Below, one piece after another: positions 7,687 to 16,224 of a DNA stretch of 64,000 nt. The translations under genes were made by a program, and so were the position numbers. Under the pieces are notes generated by a model. The model saw only the letters and a program-made list of their open reading frames with translations, did no database searches and had not been told where the DNA came from. Source of the stretch: Muriicola sp041358175 (GTDB taxonomy: Bacteria; Bacteroidota; Bacteroidia; Flavobacteriales; Flavobacteriaceae). The stretch covers positions 1 through 64,000 of the forward strand of contig NZ_JBGKBE010000012.1 in the NCBI RefSeq assembly GCF_041358175.1, read 5' to 3'. Position 1 is the stretch's first letter. Each line of letters begins with the position of its first letter.

Positions 7687-8677
7687 ACCACTCTAATCCG
7701 ATGAGGATGAATATACCAAGAATGACGAAAACTACAGCCCACCATGTGTCTGCATTATTCAGTTCTGGGAGATAACGTTCGTAGTTTCTCACTATGGGAT
7801 CCCCATTACTGTCCCTGAGGACAGTACCCAAGGCGTCTTCAACAAAGATTGTTCTTTTCCAGGGCCAGACCACGCCCAGGCTTCCTGTGATAAAGCCTAT
7901 GATCACTGCAGTGGTTGTATGCCGGAAATGCTTTAAAACATAGCCCAACAGATGCGAAAGTGTCACCAGGCCTGTGGCCGAACCCAGGGTAAATACTGCC
8001 AGGATTTTCAGGGTATCGAGCCGTTCCTGATTGGAGGTAAAGCCGAAATCACCCTGAATCACCTCGGCAATGGTGTCGTATAGTGCATTTACCGAGTCTA
8101 CAAGTAGTAAAACATAATTCCCAAGAAGAATCAGGATAAATGAGCCCGATAAACCGGGTAAGGTCATCCCGGAGACACTGATAATCCCACAGAGGAAGAT
8201 AAACAGCAGGTTGTCATTTTCCCTGGCCGGACTAAGAAAACTGATGGATATACCTACTACCAGGCCTATGAGTCCCGCGATAATAGTTTTTCGATTCCAG
8301 TGTTCAAAGTCTTTTGAAATAAAGTAGATCGACCCGATAATCATCCCAAAAAAGGTGGCCCAGACAAATAGTTCATTGTGTTCCAGAAAGTAATCGAGTA
8401 ACTTTGAAACGCTGAAATAACTTACCAGCATCCCAAAGATGAGCAGGGTGAGGAACTGTCCGTTTACATAGCGGTAAAAACTCTTAAACCTACCGTTAAA
8501 GAGCAGCTTAAAGGCTTTGAGGTTGATTTTTTGGAGGGAGTAGATAAATTCTTCGTAAAACCCCGCCACAAAGGCAACAATACCTCCGGATACTCCCGGT
8601 ACCTTGTTAGCCGTACCCATGGCCAGACCCTTGATAACAAGGAATACTTTATCAATAAAAGATCTGGGTTGATGCAT
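7661..8677 (-). CDS. DUF368 membrane protein (polyprenyl-phosphate translocase family), copy A
   Basis: The 338-residue polytopic membrane protein contains the two DUF368 signatures: PGVSGGIVAFVAGFYEE near residues 23-40, and a related internal motif LPGLSGSFILILLGNY near residue 175. DUF368 proteins (PopT in the published work on undecaprenyl-phosphate recycling) are reported to flip C55-phosphate back across the inner membrane for reuse in wall and glycan synthesis. The gene lies 11 bases after a second DUF368 gene and overlaps aroE, so a three-gene operon is likely. Relative to copy B it carries an extra polar loop before the last helix. Confidence 0.88.
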   Translation of the reverse strand: MHQPRSFIDKVFLVIKGLAMGTANKVPGVSGGIVAFVAGFYEEFIYSLQKINLKAFKLLFNGRFKSFYRYVNGQFLTLLIFGMLVSYFSVSKLLDYFLEHNELFVWATFFGMIIGSIYFISKDFEHWNRKTIIAGLIGLVVGISISFLSPARENDNLLFIFLCGIISVSGMTLPGLSGSFILILLGNYVLLLVDSVNALYDTIAEVIQGDFGFTSNQERLDTLKILAVFTLGSATGLVTLSHLLGYVLKHFRHTTTAVIIGFITGSLGVVWPWKRTIFVEDALGTVLRDSNGDPIVRNYERYLPELNNADTWWAVVFVILGIFILIGLEWYGKNRKKA

Positions 8678-8688
8678 GATAGTTTGCT

Positions 8689-9606
8689 TTATTTTTTAGC
8701 AGCAAGCTTTTCAAGCATAAAAATAAGCGAAAAACCGGCTACAGCCAGAAGAATCGCCCAGAGAAGTTGTGGATCTTCGGGATAGGAGAGGGGAGAAACG
8801 TTTTCTTCCAATACGGGAATGCTTTTTCCGTCAAATTCCCTGGTTTCAATTACTATTTTCCAGGGCCATATTTTGCTGAGGGATCCGATGATAAAACCCG
8901 TGAGCAGGGCCAGCGTCATGTTTTTGTAATGCTGAAACATCCATTTCAACAAGCGGGCAAAAGACAGCAACCCGAAAATAGCCCCTGTAAATACGGTAGC
9001 CAGGATAAGCAGATTGCGCTCATGGACGGCATCGAGGATTGTTTTATACGATCCCAGTAATACCAGGATAAATGCTCCGGAGATACCAGGCAGGATCATG
9101 GCGCATATCGCCAGGGCCCCTGAAAGAAATAAGTAGGGGAGACTTGCCGTGTTTTCTACCGGGGGTAGCTGGGTGATGTAATAAGCCGTAGCCGCTCCGA
9201 CAACCAGCATTACCAATACAGCCAAACGCCATTTTGTAATGGCCCGGGCTACAAAGATGACACTGGCCACCACGAGGCCAAAGAAAAAAGACCATAAAAG
9301 TACCGGTTCATTGATGAGCAGCCAGCTGATCAGCCTGGCGAGTGTGATCACGCTTACGGCGATCCCCAGGAATAACGCTAACAGAAATTTTCCATTCGCC
9401 TCCTGCCACATGGCGATAAAACCCTTCTTGGGTAAGGTTTTAAATACGGCAGGCCCGATCTGATTAATAGAGGTGATCAATTCCTCGTAAATTCCTGAAA
9501 TAAAGGCGATTGTACCTCCGGACACTCCGGGTACAACATCGGCGGCGCCCATAGCCATGCCCTTGAGGGTAACGATAAGGTATTGGAAGAAGTTGCGGTT
9601 AGCCAT
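8689..9606 (-). CDS. DUF368 membrane protein (polyprenyl-phosphate translocase family), copy B
   Basis: This 305-residue membrane protein is homologous to the next gene downstream. It shares VVPGVSGGTIAFISGIYEEL near residues 25-45, LPGISGAFILVLLGSY near residue 170, GSLSKIWPW near the end, and the same helix spacing. The family role is transbilayer recycling of the lipid carrier undecaprenyl phosphate. It is first of a likely operon with copy A and aroE. A TATTTTTG promoter element sits 13 bases before the ATG. The two copies differ clearly in loops and C-terminus, so they are an old duplication, which may mean two carrier lipids, two directions or a heteromer (inference). Confidence 0.88.
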   Translation of the reverse strand: MANRNFFQYLIVTLKGMAMGAADVVPGVSGGTIAFISGIYEELITSINQIGPAVFKTLPKKGFIAMWQEANGKFLLALFLGIAVSVITLARLISWLLINEPVLLWSFFFGLVVASVIFVARAITKWRLAVLVMLVVGAATAYYITQLPPVENTASLPYLFLSGALAICAMILPGISGAFILVLLGSYKTILDAVHERNLLILATVFTGAIFGLLSFARLLKWMFQHYKNMTLALLTGFIIGSLSKIWPWKIVIETREFDGKSIPVLEENVSPLSYPEDPQLLWAILLAVAGFSLIFMLEKLAAKK

Positions 9607-9619
9607 GATTTTGAAAAAG

Positions 9620-9627
9620 CAAAAATA
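9620..9627 (-). promoter_or_regulatory. -7 element before the DUF368 pair
   Basis: TATTTTTG on the minus strand, an exact TAnnTTTG match, lies 13 bases from the ATG at 9606 and just after the end of the TPR gene (9634). No good -33 TTG is visible at normal spacing. Confidence 0.45.
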
Positions 9628-9633
9628 GTGCTT

Positions 9634-11034
9634 TTAGTCCGAAGCGTTCTGTACACTGGCTATAATGTTTCGCGCCCATACAGAATCGAAAAAGGAAGGA
9701 AACTCGTCTTTAAAAATCTCGAGTTGTTCAAAATCTTTTTTTAATGCCCTTCTGAATCTATACTGTGCCTTAACCGGATCATTAGCCATAAGATAGAGAC
9801 CGGCCATTTTGTATAGGATCACGGCCTCCTCAGGATAAAATTCGAGTCCCTGCAAAAGGATCTGAATGGCAGCTTCCACTTCTTCGTTCTGGGTGACGAC
9901 CTCTGCCCAGTTTAACCAGGTATCCAGTTCGTAATTCCCCAGGTCAACGGCTTGTTTAAAAGCGAAATCAGCTTCGTCATAATTCTCCAGAGCTGCGTGG
10001 ATACGGGCGCATTTTTTCCAGTATTTGGCATTTTCTCCATCGATATTGATGGCTTTGTTAATATAATAGAGGGCCCTTTCGTAATTGTCTTTTTTAAAAT
10101 AAAATTGAGTAATTGCCAGCCATCCTTTGTCTAGAAGGGGATCCTCGTGTACAGTTTGGTAAAAATAGAATTTTGCAAGATCGTCATTGTGCAGTTTTTC
10201 ATGACACTTGCCAATTCTCAGATAGGCATGAGAGGTAGGATCATCAATGGTAATTGTGGTCTCGTAGTTTTCAATGGCTTCATTGTATTTTCCCAGTTTC
10301 TCAAGCACTTTTCCCTTTTCAAAATACGCCCCGATAAAGGTGTCGTCTGCAATAATGGCGAAATCAAAAGCGGCCAGGGCTTCCTCAAACATCTTCAGGG
10401 TAAAGTATTGTTTTCCCAACTGGTGCCAGGCTACCTGGCAGTACGGATTGCGTTCCAGATAATTATTCAGGTATCCTATGGCCCCTTCGTAATCTTCCAG
10501 AAATTCGAAGCAATAAATTACGTTGTACAAGGCAGAATAATCCTGATCGTCAAACGAAACACACTTCATAAAGTGAATCTTTGCCTTTTCAAAATCATCC
10601 ATAAACAGGTATTCCATCCCCAGGAGGGCGTATATATCAAAACTCTCCTCTGAAATTTCAAGCGCTTGGTGAAGCAGGGCTACCGCTGCTTCATGATTGT
10701 CTTTTTTGGAATAAATATTAGCCCGCTGAATATAAATCTCTTCATTTGTGCTATCGTACAATTGGAGTTTGTCGAGGATTTTTTCGGCTAGTTCCAGATT
10801 GTTTTCAAAGACCAGTACCTCTACGTTGAGCAACTTGAGCTCCATGGATTCGGGATGTTGCTGCAAACCTATCTTGATGGCCTTCTTGGCCAATGAGATC
10901 TTTCCATTGTTCAGGTAGTGATGAATGATGTCTTCAAAATCTTCGGCATCGAAGAAGTAGACATCATCTGTCTTGAGCATGGATTCGAATTTTGTAATGG
11001 GCTGATTTGGTTTCTCGTTAGGATCTAACGCCAT
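9634..11034 (-). CDS. cytoplasmic tetratricopeptide-repeat protein
   Basis: The 466-residue protein is made almost entirely of about a dozen 34-residue TPR units with the usual A/G/Y/F/A/P pattern, for example LAEKILDKLQLYDSTNEEIYIQRA and YNEAIENYETTITIDDPTSHAY. No signal peptide, membrane helix or catalytic domain is present. The N-terminal 30 residues are a charged linker. TPR arrays act as protein-binding scaffolds, and the partner is unknown. The gene is flanked by a 97-base spacer from the aminotransferase and a separate promoter for the DUF368 genes, so it may be its own unit. Confidence 0.85.
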   Translation of the reverse strand: MALDPNEKPNQPITKFESMLKTDDVYFFDAEDFEDIIHHYLNNGKISLAKKAIKIGLQQHPESMELKLLNVEVLVFENNLELAEKILDKLQLYDSTNEEIYIQRANIYSKKDNHEAAVALLHQALEISEESFDIYALLGMEYLFMDDFEKAKIHFMKCVSFDDQDYSALYNVIYCFEFLEDYEGAIGYLNNYLERNPYCQVAWHQLGKQYFTLKMFEEALAAFDFAIIADDTFIGAYFEKGKVLEKLGKYNEAIENYETTITIDDPTSHAYLRIGKCHEKLHNDDLAKFYFYQTVHEDPLLDKGWLAITQFYFKKDNYERALYYINKAINIDGENAKYWKKCARIHAALENYDEADFAFKQAVDLGNYELDTWLNWAEVVTQNEEVEAAIQILLQGLEFYPEEAVILYKMAGLYLMANDPVKAQYRFRRALKKDFEQLEIFKDEFPSFFDSVWARNIIASVQNASD

Positions 11035-11131
11035 AGGAACTTACTTGGTTAATCTATGGACTTAAAAATAGTTTTTAAAACCATTTTTATCTCCGACTCT
11101 GTGCTATATTATTAACAAAATAGTTAACAAA

Positions 11132-12313
11132 CTATTGTTTTAGGCCATCAAGTACCTCCAGGATGATTGCGCATCCCTTCTTAATTTCTTCTTCGGAAAT
11201 GGTCAGTGGAGGAGTAATTCTGACGGCATTTTTTTCAAACAACAACCAAAAAAGGACCAGCCTTTTTTGGGCGCACAAAACTACTAAATCATTTGCTATT
11301 TTACTACTTTTTAAAAGTATACATAGCATTAATCCTTTCCCTCTTATTTCCTCTATCAGCGGGTGTCTGAGACGTTCCCTGAACAGCGCTTCCTTAGAAA
11401 TAGTTTGGGAAATTAAACCCGTACCGGTAAGTACTTTGAGTGTTGCCAGCGCTGCGGCTGCTATAACAGGGTTTCCCCCGAAAGTTGTGATGTGTCCCAG
11501 CATGGGATTTTCCATCAGGGTAGCCATCATTTCCCTTGAAGCCGTAAATGCCCCTACTGGTAGTCCGCCGGCCATTCCCTTTCCCATCACAAGGATATCC
11601 GGTACAATTCCGTAATGTTCAAAGGCAAAGAGTTTTCCCGTTCTCCCAAATCCCGGTTGTATCTCATCCAGGATCAGAATTGTGCCTGTTTCGTCACAGC
11701 GTTTTCGCACGGCTTTGAGGTAATCACCTTGAGGCTGGATGAAACCCGCACCCCCCTGAATGGTCTCCAAAACAACGGCGGCTGTACGTTCTGTGATTTT
11801 TTCCAGGTCTTCCTTCCGGTTAAATTCAATAAACCGGATATCAGGTAGCAAGGGTCTGAAAGGTGCCTTCCTTTCCTCATAATTCATCAGGCTCAGACTG
11901 CCCATCGTATTGCCGTGGTAGGCATTCTTCGCTGCGATAATCTGAGATCTGCCCGTATATCTCCGGGCAAGTTTTAATGCCCCTTCTATAGCTTCCGTAC
12001 CTGAATTGACCAGATAGGTGGTTTCAAGCGAAGCTGGTAATAATCCTGCAAGTGTTTTAGCGTATTCTACCGCAGGTTGCTGCGCGTATTCTCCGTAGAC
12101 CATTACGTGCATATACGTCCTGGATTGTTGCTCAACGGCCGAGACAACTGCGGGGTGACAATGACCCAGGCTGCAGGCAGAAACACCTGCTACAAAGTCG
12201 AGATGTGCCTTTCCCTCGGTATCGTAAATATAACTTCCCTCGGCCCGGGACACTTCCAAGGCCAGGGGGTGTGGCGTAGTTTGTGCCTGATACAATAGGA
12301 AGTCTTTCTTCAT
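11132..12313 (-). CDS. class III (ornithine/acetylornithine-type) PLP aminotransferase
   Basis: The 393-residue enzyme has the full class III aminotransferase set: VNSGTEA (residues 102-108), the AYHGNTMGSLS loop at 131-141, LDEIQPGFGRTG with Asp216 binding the pyridine nitrogen, and MGKGMAGG with Lys245 forming the Schiff base with pyridoxal phosphate. The family takes omega-amino groups from ornithine, acetylornithine, GABA or lysine derivatives. The exact donor cannot be set from sequence, and no arginine-pathway genes are adjacent. It starts 8 bases after the OstA-like gene and is probably co-transcribed with it, though a metabolic link is not obvious. Confidence 0.88.
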   Translation of the reverse strand: MKKDFLLYQAQTTPHPLALEVSRAEGSYIYDTEGKAHLDFVAGVSACSLGHCHPAVVSAVEQQSRTYMHVMVYGEYAQQPAVEYAKTLAGLLPASLETTYLVNSGTEAIEGALKLARRYTGRSQIIAAKNAYHGNTMGSLSLMNYEERKAPFRPLLPDIRFIEFNRKEDLEKITERTAAVVLETIQGGAGFIQPQGDYLKAVRKRCDETGTILILDEIQPGFGRTGKLFAFEHYGIVPDILVMGKGMAGGLPVGAFTASREMMATLMENPMLGHITTFGGNPVIAAAALATLKVLTGTGLISQTISKEALFRERLRHPLIEEIRGKGLMLCILLKSSKIANDLVVLCAQKRLVLFWLLFEKNAVRITPPLTISEEEIKKGCAIILEVLDGLKQ

Positions 12314-12320
12314 CTTTCTT

Positions 12321-14315
12321 CTATTTCCCGATCACCCTGAAGATCCAGATATCGTCGGTGTATTTCCCGTCGTATTGAGAATCCCGTGCCCGTTCTGCTT
12401 CCTCTCTGGTATTGTAGCGATCGAGGTAGACATAGGTGTACTGATTCTTTTTCCTTACGAAGGACTTGGGTTGAATTCCCCTGTCTGAAAGGATTCGCGT
12501 AAAACGGGAATAATTCTCTTCCTTTTCAAAGACATTGGCGATAAGGTAGTAACCCGGCTTCAGATCCGCCTCTCCTTTTACTTCCTCAAACCGCTTCCCG
12601 GAACTGGTCGTTGCATCCTCTTGTTTCCGTGAAGGTACCGAAACTGCTTTTGTATTGGAGGAATTTATAAAATCACGGGCTTTTTCTTCAACTTCCAGCA
12701 TTGCCGGATCCATGTCCGTATCTATTGGATTATCTATTCCCCTTATTTTTACAAGGGTGATATTGTTGTCGTCCTCATCAAAGATTTCTTCTTTGCTCCG
12801 TATTCGCTCATCCCCCCGCCAGATAAACCCTTTTAGTTTTCTGCTGTTCTCCGGCAATTCCTCTTCAGGGAATATGTCCCCATCCGGATTTGTAAAAAAA
12901 GTAATATCCTCAATATCACTGTTTTCAAACGTAAGTCTGATTGAACTACAGATGGTCTTGTTAATCCCGATGAGTTCCTCATCGTCATTATACATATAGT
13001 AAATCACCTCTGTGTTTTTTATCAGGTCGGCGATCTTCAGTTCATTATCGATGAATTTCCCAAAGAGGTCCTTGCCCTTAGCCTGGTTAAAGCCTTCTTT
13101 CCCAATGGTATCCTGCGAGATCACAAAGGCATTGTTGAGCACCTTCAGGGAGTCTAATTTTTCAGTTTCCAGGTCTGAGATCAGATGAATACTATCCCCT
13201 GTCATCTGATTTTCCAGATTCCAGAGGATGGGTTTACGGATAAGCTGGGTGATCCCGGTTTTTTGCTCGAAATGCAGGGAATCACATTTCCCACTCAGGT
13301 CGGTCTTGTAGAATTTTGTATTTCTGAATGCCCTTAGTATCCGGTCATCCGGTTTTCCGGTCACCATCAGGGTATCTCCGTGAATATAAAGGGAATCTTG
13401 TTCCACCAGGCTTATGGAAACGGCCCTTTTGGTGGCAAATACCGAATCTTTGGCCTTGTAGACTTCGGCATAATGAGCCCGTATTACGCCGTTGTTTATT
13501 GTATCGGTGACTTTAATATTGTTGGTGGCTGAGGCAAATTCCCTCGCCTTGTTAAAGTAGACACTATCCCCTTCTATGATGCGGTTATTGTAATTGATCT
13601 TTGTGTTTTTGATCCCGTACCCCGTTTCCACCTTGGTATCGTAAAAGCCTCTTTCACAATACAGGGTATAGGTTTCCCCGGTAATCGTGGAGGGGCCATA
13701 CATATAAGCGTTTTTAGTAGTTGTGTAGTAATCGAGCTGACTCGATTCTACGGTGTACTCGGGATTTTTAATTTTTACACTTTGAAGGAACTGGTATTTT
13801 TTTGGTTCCATATAATACCTGCCGATCTTACTGGTAAGCGTATTGGCAGAATCAACGATGGTTCCTGAATTATTGTAATAAGATTCCTGATTTTCCCTGT
13901 CAAAATAAAGGGTGTCAGTCCGCAGGGTCATATCGCTGTTTTTCAACACCACTTTTTCCCAGGCTTTGGCCAATTTGATATTTCCATCATAATCGATCTT
14001 CCCGCTGGTCATTTGGATGGAATCGCCCTGTTCAAGCCTGATATTCCCGATGGCTTTTAGCTTATTCTCTTTCTGGTAGAAAATGGCTATATCGCACCAA
14101 AGATCAGCGCCCTGATGTTCAAACTGTACCTGGCGGTCGTCCTTACTAAAAATGGAAGCCCCGGGGTATTTTGCTTCGTCCTTGGTAAAATTTGCCCCGT
14201 AGACGATATTGATCTGTCTGGGTTGGGTCTTCTCTTCCTGGGCACTTAAACCCAGAATAGAAAGAGTAAATAGAAGTATAAAAATTATGCCTTTCAAAGA
14301 CTTTGATTTGATCAA
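12321..14315 (-). CDS. OstA/LptA-like organic-solvent tolerance protein with C-terminal SPOR domain
   Basis: The 664-residue secreted protein has a hydrophobic leader (residues 1-25, ending SAQ) and then a long OstA/LptA-type beta-jellyroll region made of repeated strands (for example YGPSTITGETYTLYCERGFY and IYGDT-type turns) to about residue 480. OstA-fold proteins bind and carry lipopolysaccharide across the periplasm. A linker follows, and residues 588-661 look like a SPOR domain (YYLIANVFEKEENYSRF, then YVYLDRYNTREEAERA), which in other proteins binds denuded peptidoglycan. The start is TTG at 14315, or a second TTG at 14297; no ATG precedes the leader. TATTTTTG overlaps the outer TTG, which favours the inner start if it is a promoter. 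It sits between purA and the aminotransferase. Confidence 0.85.
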   Translation of the reverse strand: MIKSKSLKGIIFILLFTLSILGLSAQEEKTQPRQINIVYGANFTKDEAKYPGASIFSKDDRQVQFEHQGADLWCDIAIFYQKENKLKAIGNIRLEQGDSIQMTSGKIDYDGNIKLAKAWEKVVLKNSDMTLRTDTLYFDRENQESYYNNSGTIVDSANTLTSKIGRYYMEPKKYQFLQSVKIKNPEYTVESSQLDYYTTTKNAYMYGPSTITGETYTLYCERGFYDTKVETGYGIKNTKINYNNRIIEGDSVYFNKAREFASATNNIKVTDTINNGVIRAHYAEVYKAKDSVFATKRAVSISLVEQDSLYIHGDTLMVTGKPDDRILRAFRNTKFYKTDLSGKCDSLHFEQKTGITQLIRKPILWNLENQMTGDSIHLISDLETEKLDSLKVLNNAFVISQDTIGKEGFNQAKGKDLFGKFIDNELKIADLIKNTEVIYYMYNDDEELIGINKTICSSIRLTFENSDIEDITFFTNPDGDIFPEEELPENSRKLKGFIWRGDERIRSKEEIFDEDDNNITLVKIRGIDNPIDTDMDPAMLEVEEKARDFINSSNTKAVSVPSRKQEDATTSSGKRFEEVKGEADLKPGYYLIANVFEKEENYSRFTRILSDRGIQPKSFVRKKNQYTYVYLDRYNTREEAERARDSQYDGKYTDDIWIFRVIGK

Positions 14316-14382
14316 AAATAGGATTTTTTGATGCAGAAGGATTTTCTTTAGTACAGTTTTAATACTTATCTATTAATGAAAC

Positions 14383-15669
14383 TTAAGAAACCGCTAACTC
14401 CCTGTGGATAGTCTGGGTCCGATCCGGGCCTACAGAGACGATCTGAATAGGTACTTCCAGCGCTTCTTCAAGGAAGCGGATATAGGTCATCAGATTCTCC
14501 GGCAGTTCTTCTTCTGAATTCATTTTTGTGAGATCCTGCTCCCATCCTTTTAATTCGGTATAGATCGGAGTTACATTGTTTGCCTCTATATTATAAGGCA
14601 GGTGGGAGATCTTTTCCCCTTTGTAATGATAGGCTGTACAAACTTTTATAGTATCAAAACCGCTGAGTACATCTGATTTCATCATCATCAGATGCGTGAC
14701 TCCGTTGATCTGTACGGCGTATTTCAAGGCTACGAGATCGAGCCACCCACATCGCCTCGGCCTTCCGGTTGTGGCTCCGAATTCATTTCCCACTTTTGCC
14801 ATGGTCTCACCAACCTCATCAAAGAGTTCTGTTGGGAATGGGCCACTTCCTACTCTGGTAGTATAGGCCTTAAAAATACCATATACTTTGTTGATCCTAT
14901 TGGGGGCAACTCCCAGTCCGGTGCATGCTCCGGCTGCTGTCGTATTCGAGGAAGTTACGAAGGGATACGTTCCAAAATCGATATCGAGCAGGGAACCCTG
15001 AGCCCCTTCAGCCAGGATAGATTTCCCTTCTCTCTGCGCCTGGAATAAATATTCTTCACTATCAATAAAAGTGAGTTTCTTCAGGGCTTCCACAGCCGAA
15101 AAGAAGTCTGCTTCCAATTCGGTCAGATTATACTGAATATCCACATCGTAGAAATGGATCATCGCCTCGTGCTTATCGGCCAGCTGGCGATATTTATCTT
15201 TCCAGTTATTGAGTTCCAGATCTCCAACCCTCAGGCCATTTCTGCCTGTCTTGTCCATATAAGTAGGGCCTATTCCTTTGAGGGTAGAACCTATCTTTGC
15301 CTTCCCTTTGGCAGCTTCCGAAGCAGCGTCTAGCAGCCTGTGTGTTGGCAAAATAAGGTGGGCCTTACGGGATATCAGCAGCCGGGTCTTGATTTCGAGT
15401 TCAAACTTCTCAAGATTAGCCAGTTCCTTTCTGAAAATAACCGGATCAATGACCACCCCGTTCCCTACAACATTGGTAGCCTCCTCATGGAAGATTCCTG
15501 ATGGGATGGTGTGTAAAACGTGTTTTAAACCGTCAAATTCGAGCGTATGCCCTGCATTGGGTCCTCCCTGAAACCGGGCTATGATATCGTAATTTTTGGT
15601 AAGTACGTCAACAATCTTTCCTTTTCCTTCGTCTCCCCACTGGAGACCTAGTAGTAAATCTACCGCCAT
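14383..15669 (-). CDS. purA: adenylosuccinate synthase
   Basis: This cytoplasmic enzyme joins IMP and aspartate using GTP, the first step from IMP to AMP. The 428-residue protein has normal length. Visible motifs include WGDEGKGK at residues 11-18 with catalytic Asp13, GGPNAGHTL with catalytic His41, GSTLKGIGPTYMDK in the IMP loop, and TTGRPRRCGWLD near residue 300. It starts 14 bases after the Fur-family gene and is most likely co-transcribed with it. Pairing purine synthesis with a metalloregulator and, further upstream, the ppGpp enzyme may reflect ppGpp control of this enzyme, but that is inference. Confidence 0.97.
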   Translation of the reverse strand: MAVDLLLGLQWGDEGKGKIVDVLTKNYDIIARFQGGPNAGHTLEFDGLKHVLHTIPSGIFHEEATNVVGNGVVIDPVIFRKELANLEKFELEIKTRLLISRKAHLILPTHRLLDAASEAAKGKAKIGSTLKGIGPTYMDKTGRNGLRVGDLELNNWKDKYRQLADKHEAMIHFYDVDIQYNLTELEADFFSAVEALKKLTFIDSEEYLFQAQREGKSILAEGAQGSLLDIDFGTYPFVTSSNTTAAGACTGLGVAPNRINKVYGIFKAYTTRVGSGPFPTELFDEVGETMAKVGNEFGATTGRPRRCGWLDLVALKYAVQINGVTHLMMMKSDVLSGFDTIKVCTAYHYKGEKISHLPYNIEANNVTPIYTELKGWEQDLTKMNSEEELPENLMTYIRFLEEALEVPIQIVSVGPDRTQTIHRELAVS

Positions 15670-15683
15670 GTAATTGTGTATTG

Positions 15684-16136
15684 TTAGTTTGCTTCTTCGT
15701 GTTGGTTTCTGGTACCGTAAAAATAAAGCGAATGATTGTTAATCTTTATATCGAAAACTTCTTCTATTGTTTGTTTGATCGACTGGATGCGGGGATCACA
15801 GAACTCCACTACCTCACCTGTATCGGTCAGGATTACATGATCGTGCTGCCGGTCAAAATACGACTTTTCATACTGAGCCTGATTCTTTCCAAACTGATGC
15901 TTGCGCACCAACTTGCATTCTAGCAAAAGCTCAATTGTATTGTACAGGGTTGCCCGACTCACCCTGTAATTTTTATTTTTCATTTTGATATAGAGGGATT
16001 CAATATCAAAATGGTTGTCGGTGTCGTAGATTTCCTGTAAAATAGCATAGCGTTCAGGTGTCTTTCTGTGGCCGTTGTCCTCCAGAAAGGCCGTGAATAC
16101 GTTCTTTACAATTTCCTGATCTTTATTTCCCTTCAT
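15684..16136 (-). CDS. Fur-family transcriptional regulator
   Basis: The 150-residue protein has a winged-helix DNA-binding domain (residues about 15-85, with HRKTPERYAIL and RVSRATLYNTIELL) and a C-terminal metal-binding dimer domain (FDRQHDHVILTDTGEVVEF). Fur-family proteins repress iron, zinc or peroxide genes. The usual CxxC of the structural zinc site is missing: LTDTG replaces the cysteine pair and no second CxxC follows, so metal use must rest on His/Asp ligands. I start at 16136 rather than an ATG at 16163 because the promoter match TACATTTG (16168-16161) would overlap the longer version, and AGGAGAAG lies at ribosome-binding distance from 16136. It leads an operon with purA. Confidence 0.9.
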   Translation of the reverse strand: MKGNKDQEIVKNVFTAFLEDNGHRKTPERYAILQEIYDTDNHFDIESLYIKMKNKNYRVSRATLYNTIELLLECKLVRKHQFGKNQAQYEKSYFDRQHDHVILTDTGEVVEFCDPRIQSIKQTIEEVFDIKINNHSLYFYGTRNQHEEAN

Positions 16137-16160
16137 GCCTGCTTCTCCTGCAATACCCTG

Positions 16161-16168
16161 CAAATGTA
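16161..16168 (-). promoter_or_regulatory. -7 element of the fur-like/purA operon
   Basis: TACATTTG on the minus strand is an exact TAnnTTTG match. Transcription would start near 16156, leaving a leader of about 20 bases that holds the AGGAGAAG ribosome site. It helps to rule out the upstream ATG at 16163. Confidence 0.5.
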
Positions 16169-16224
16169 CAGCTAAAAATGTAAAAACTACAGCCTCAGGA
16201 CGAGTGAATTAGCACTAAACTCAA

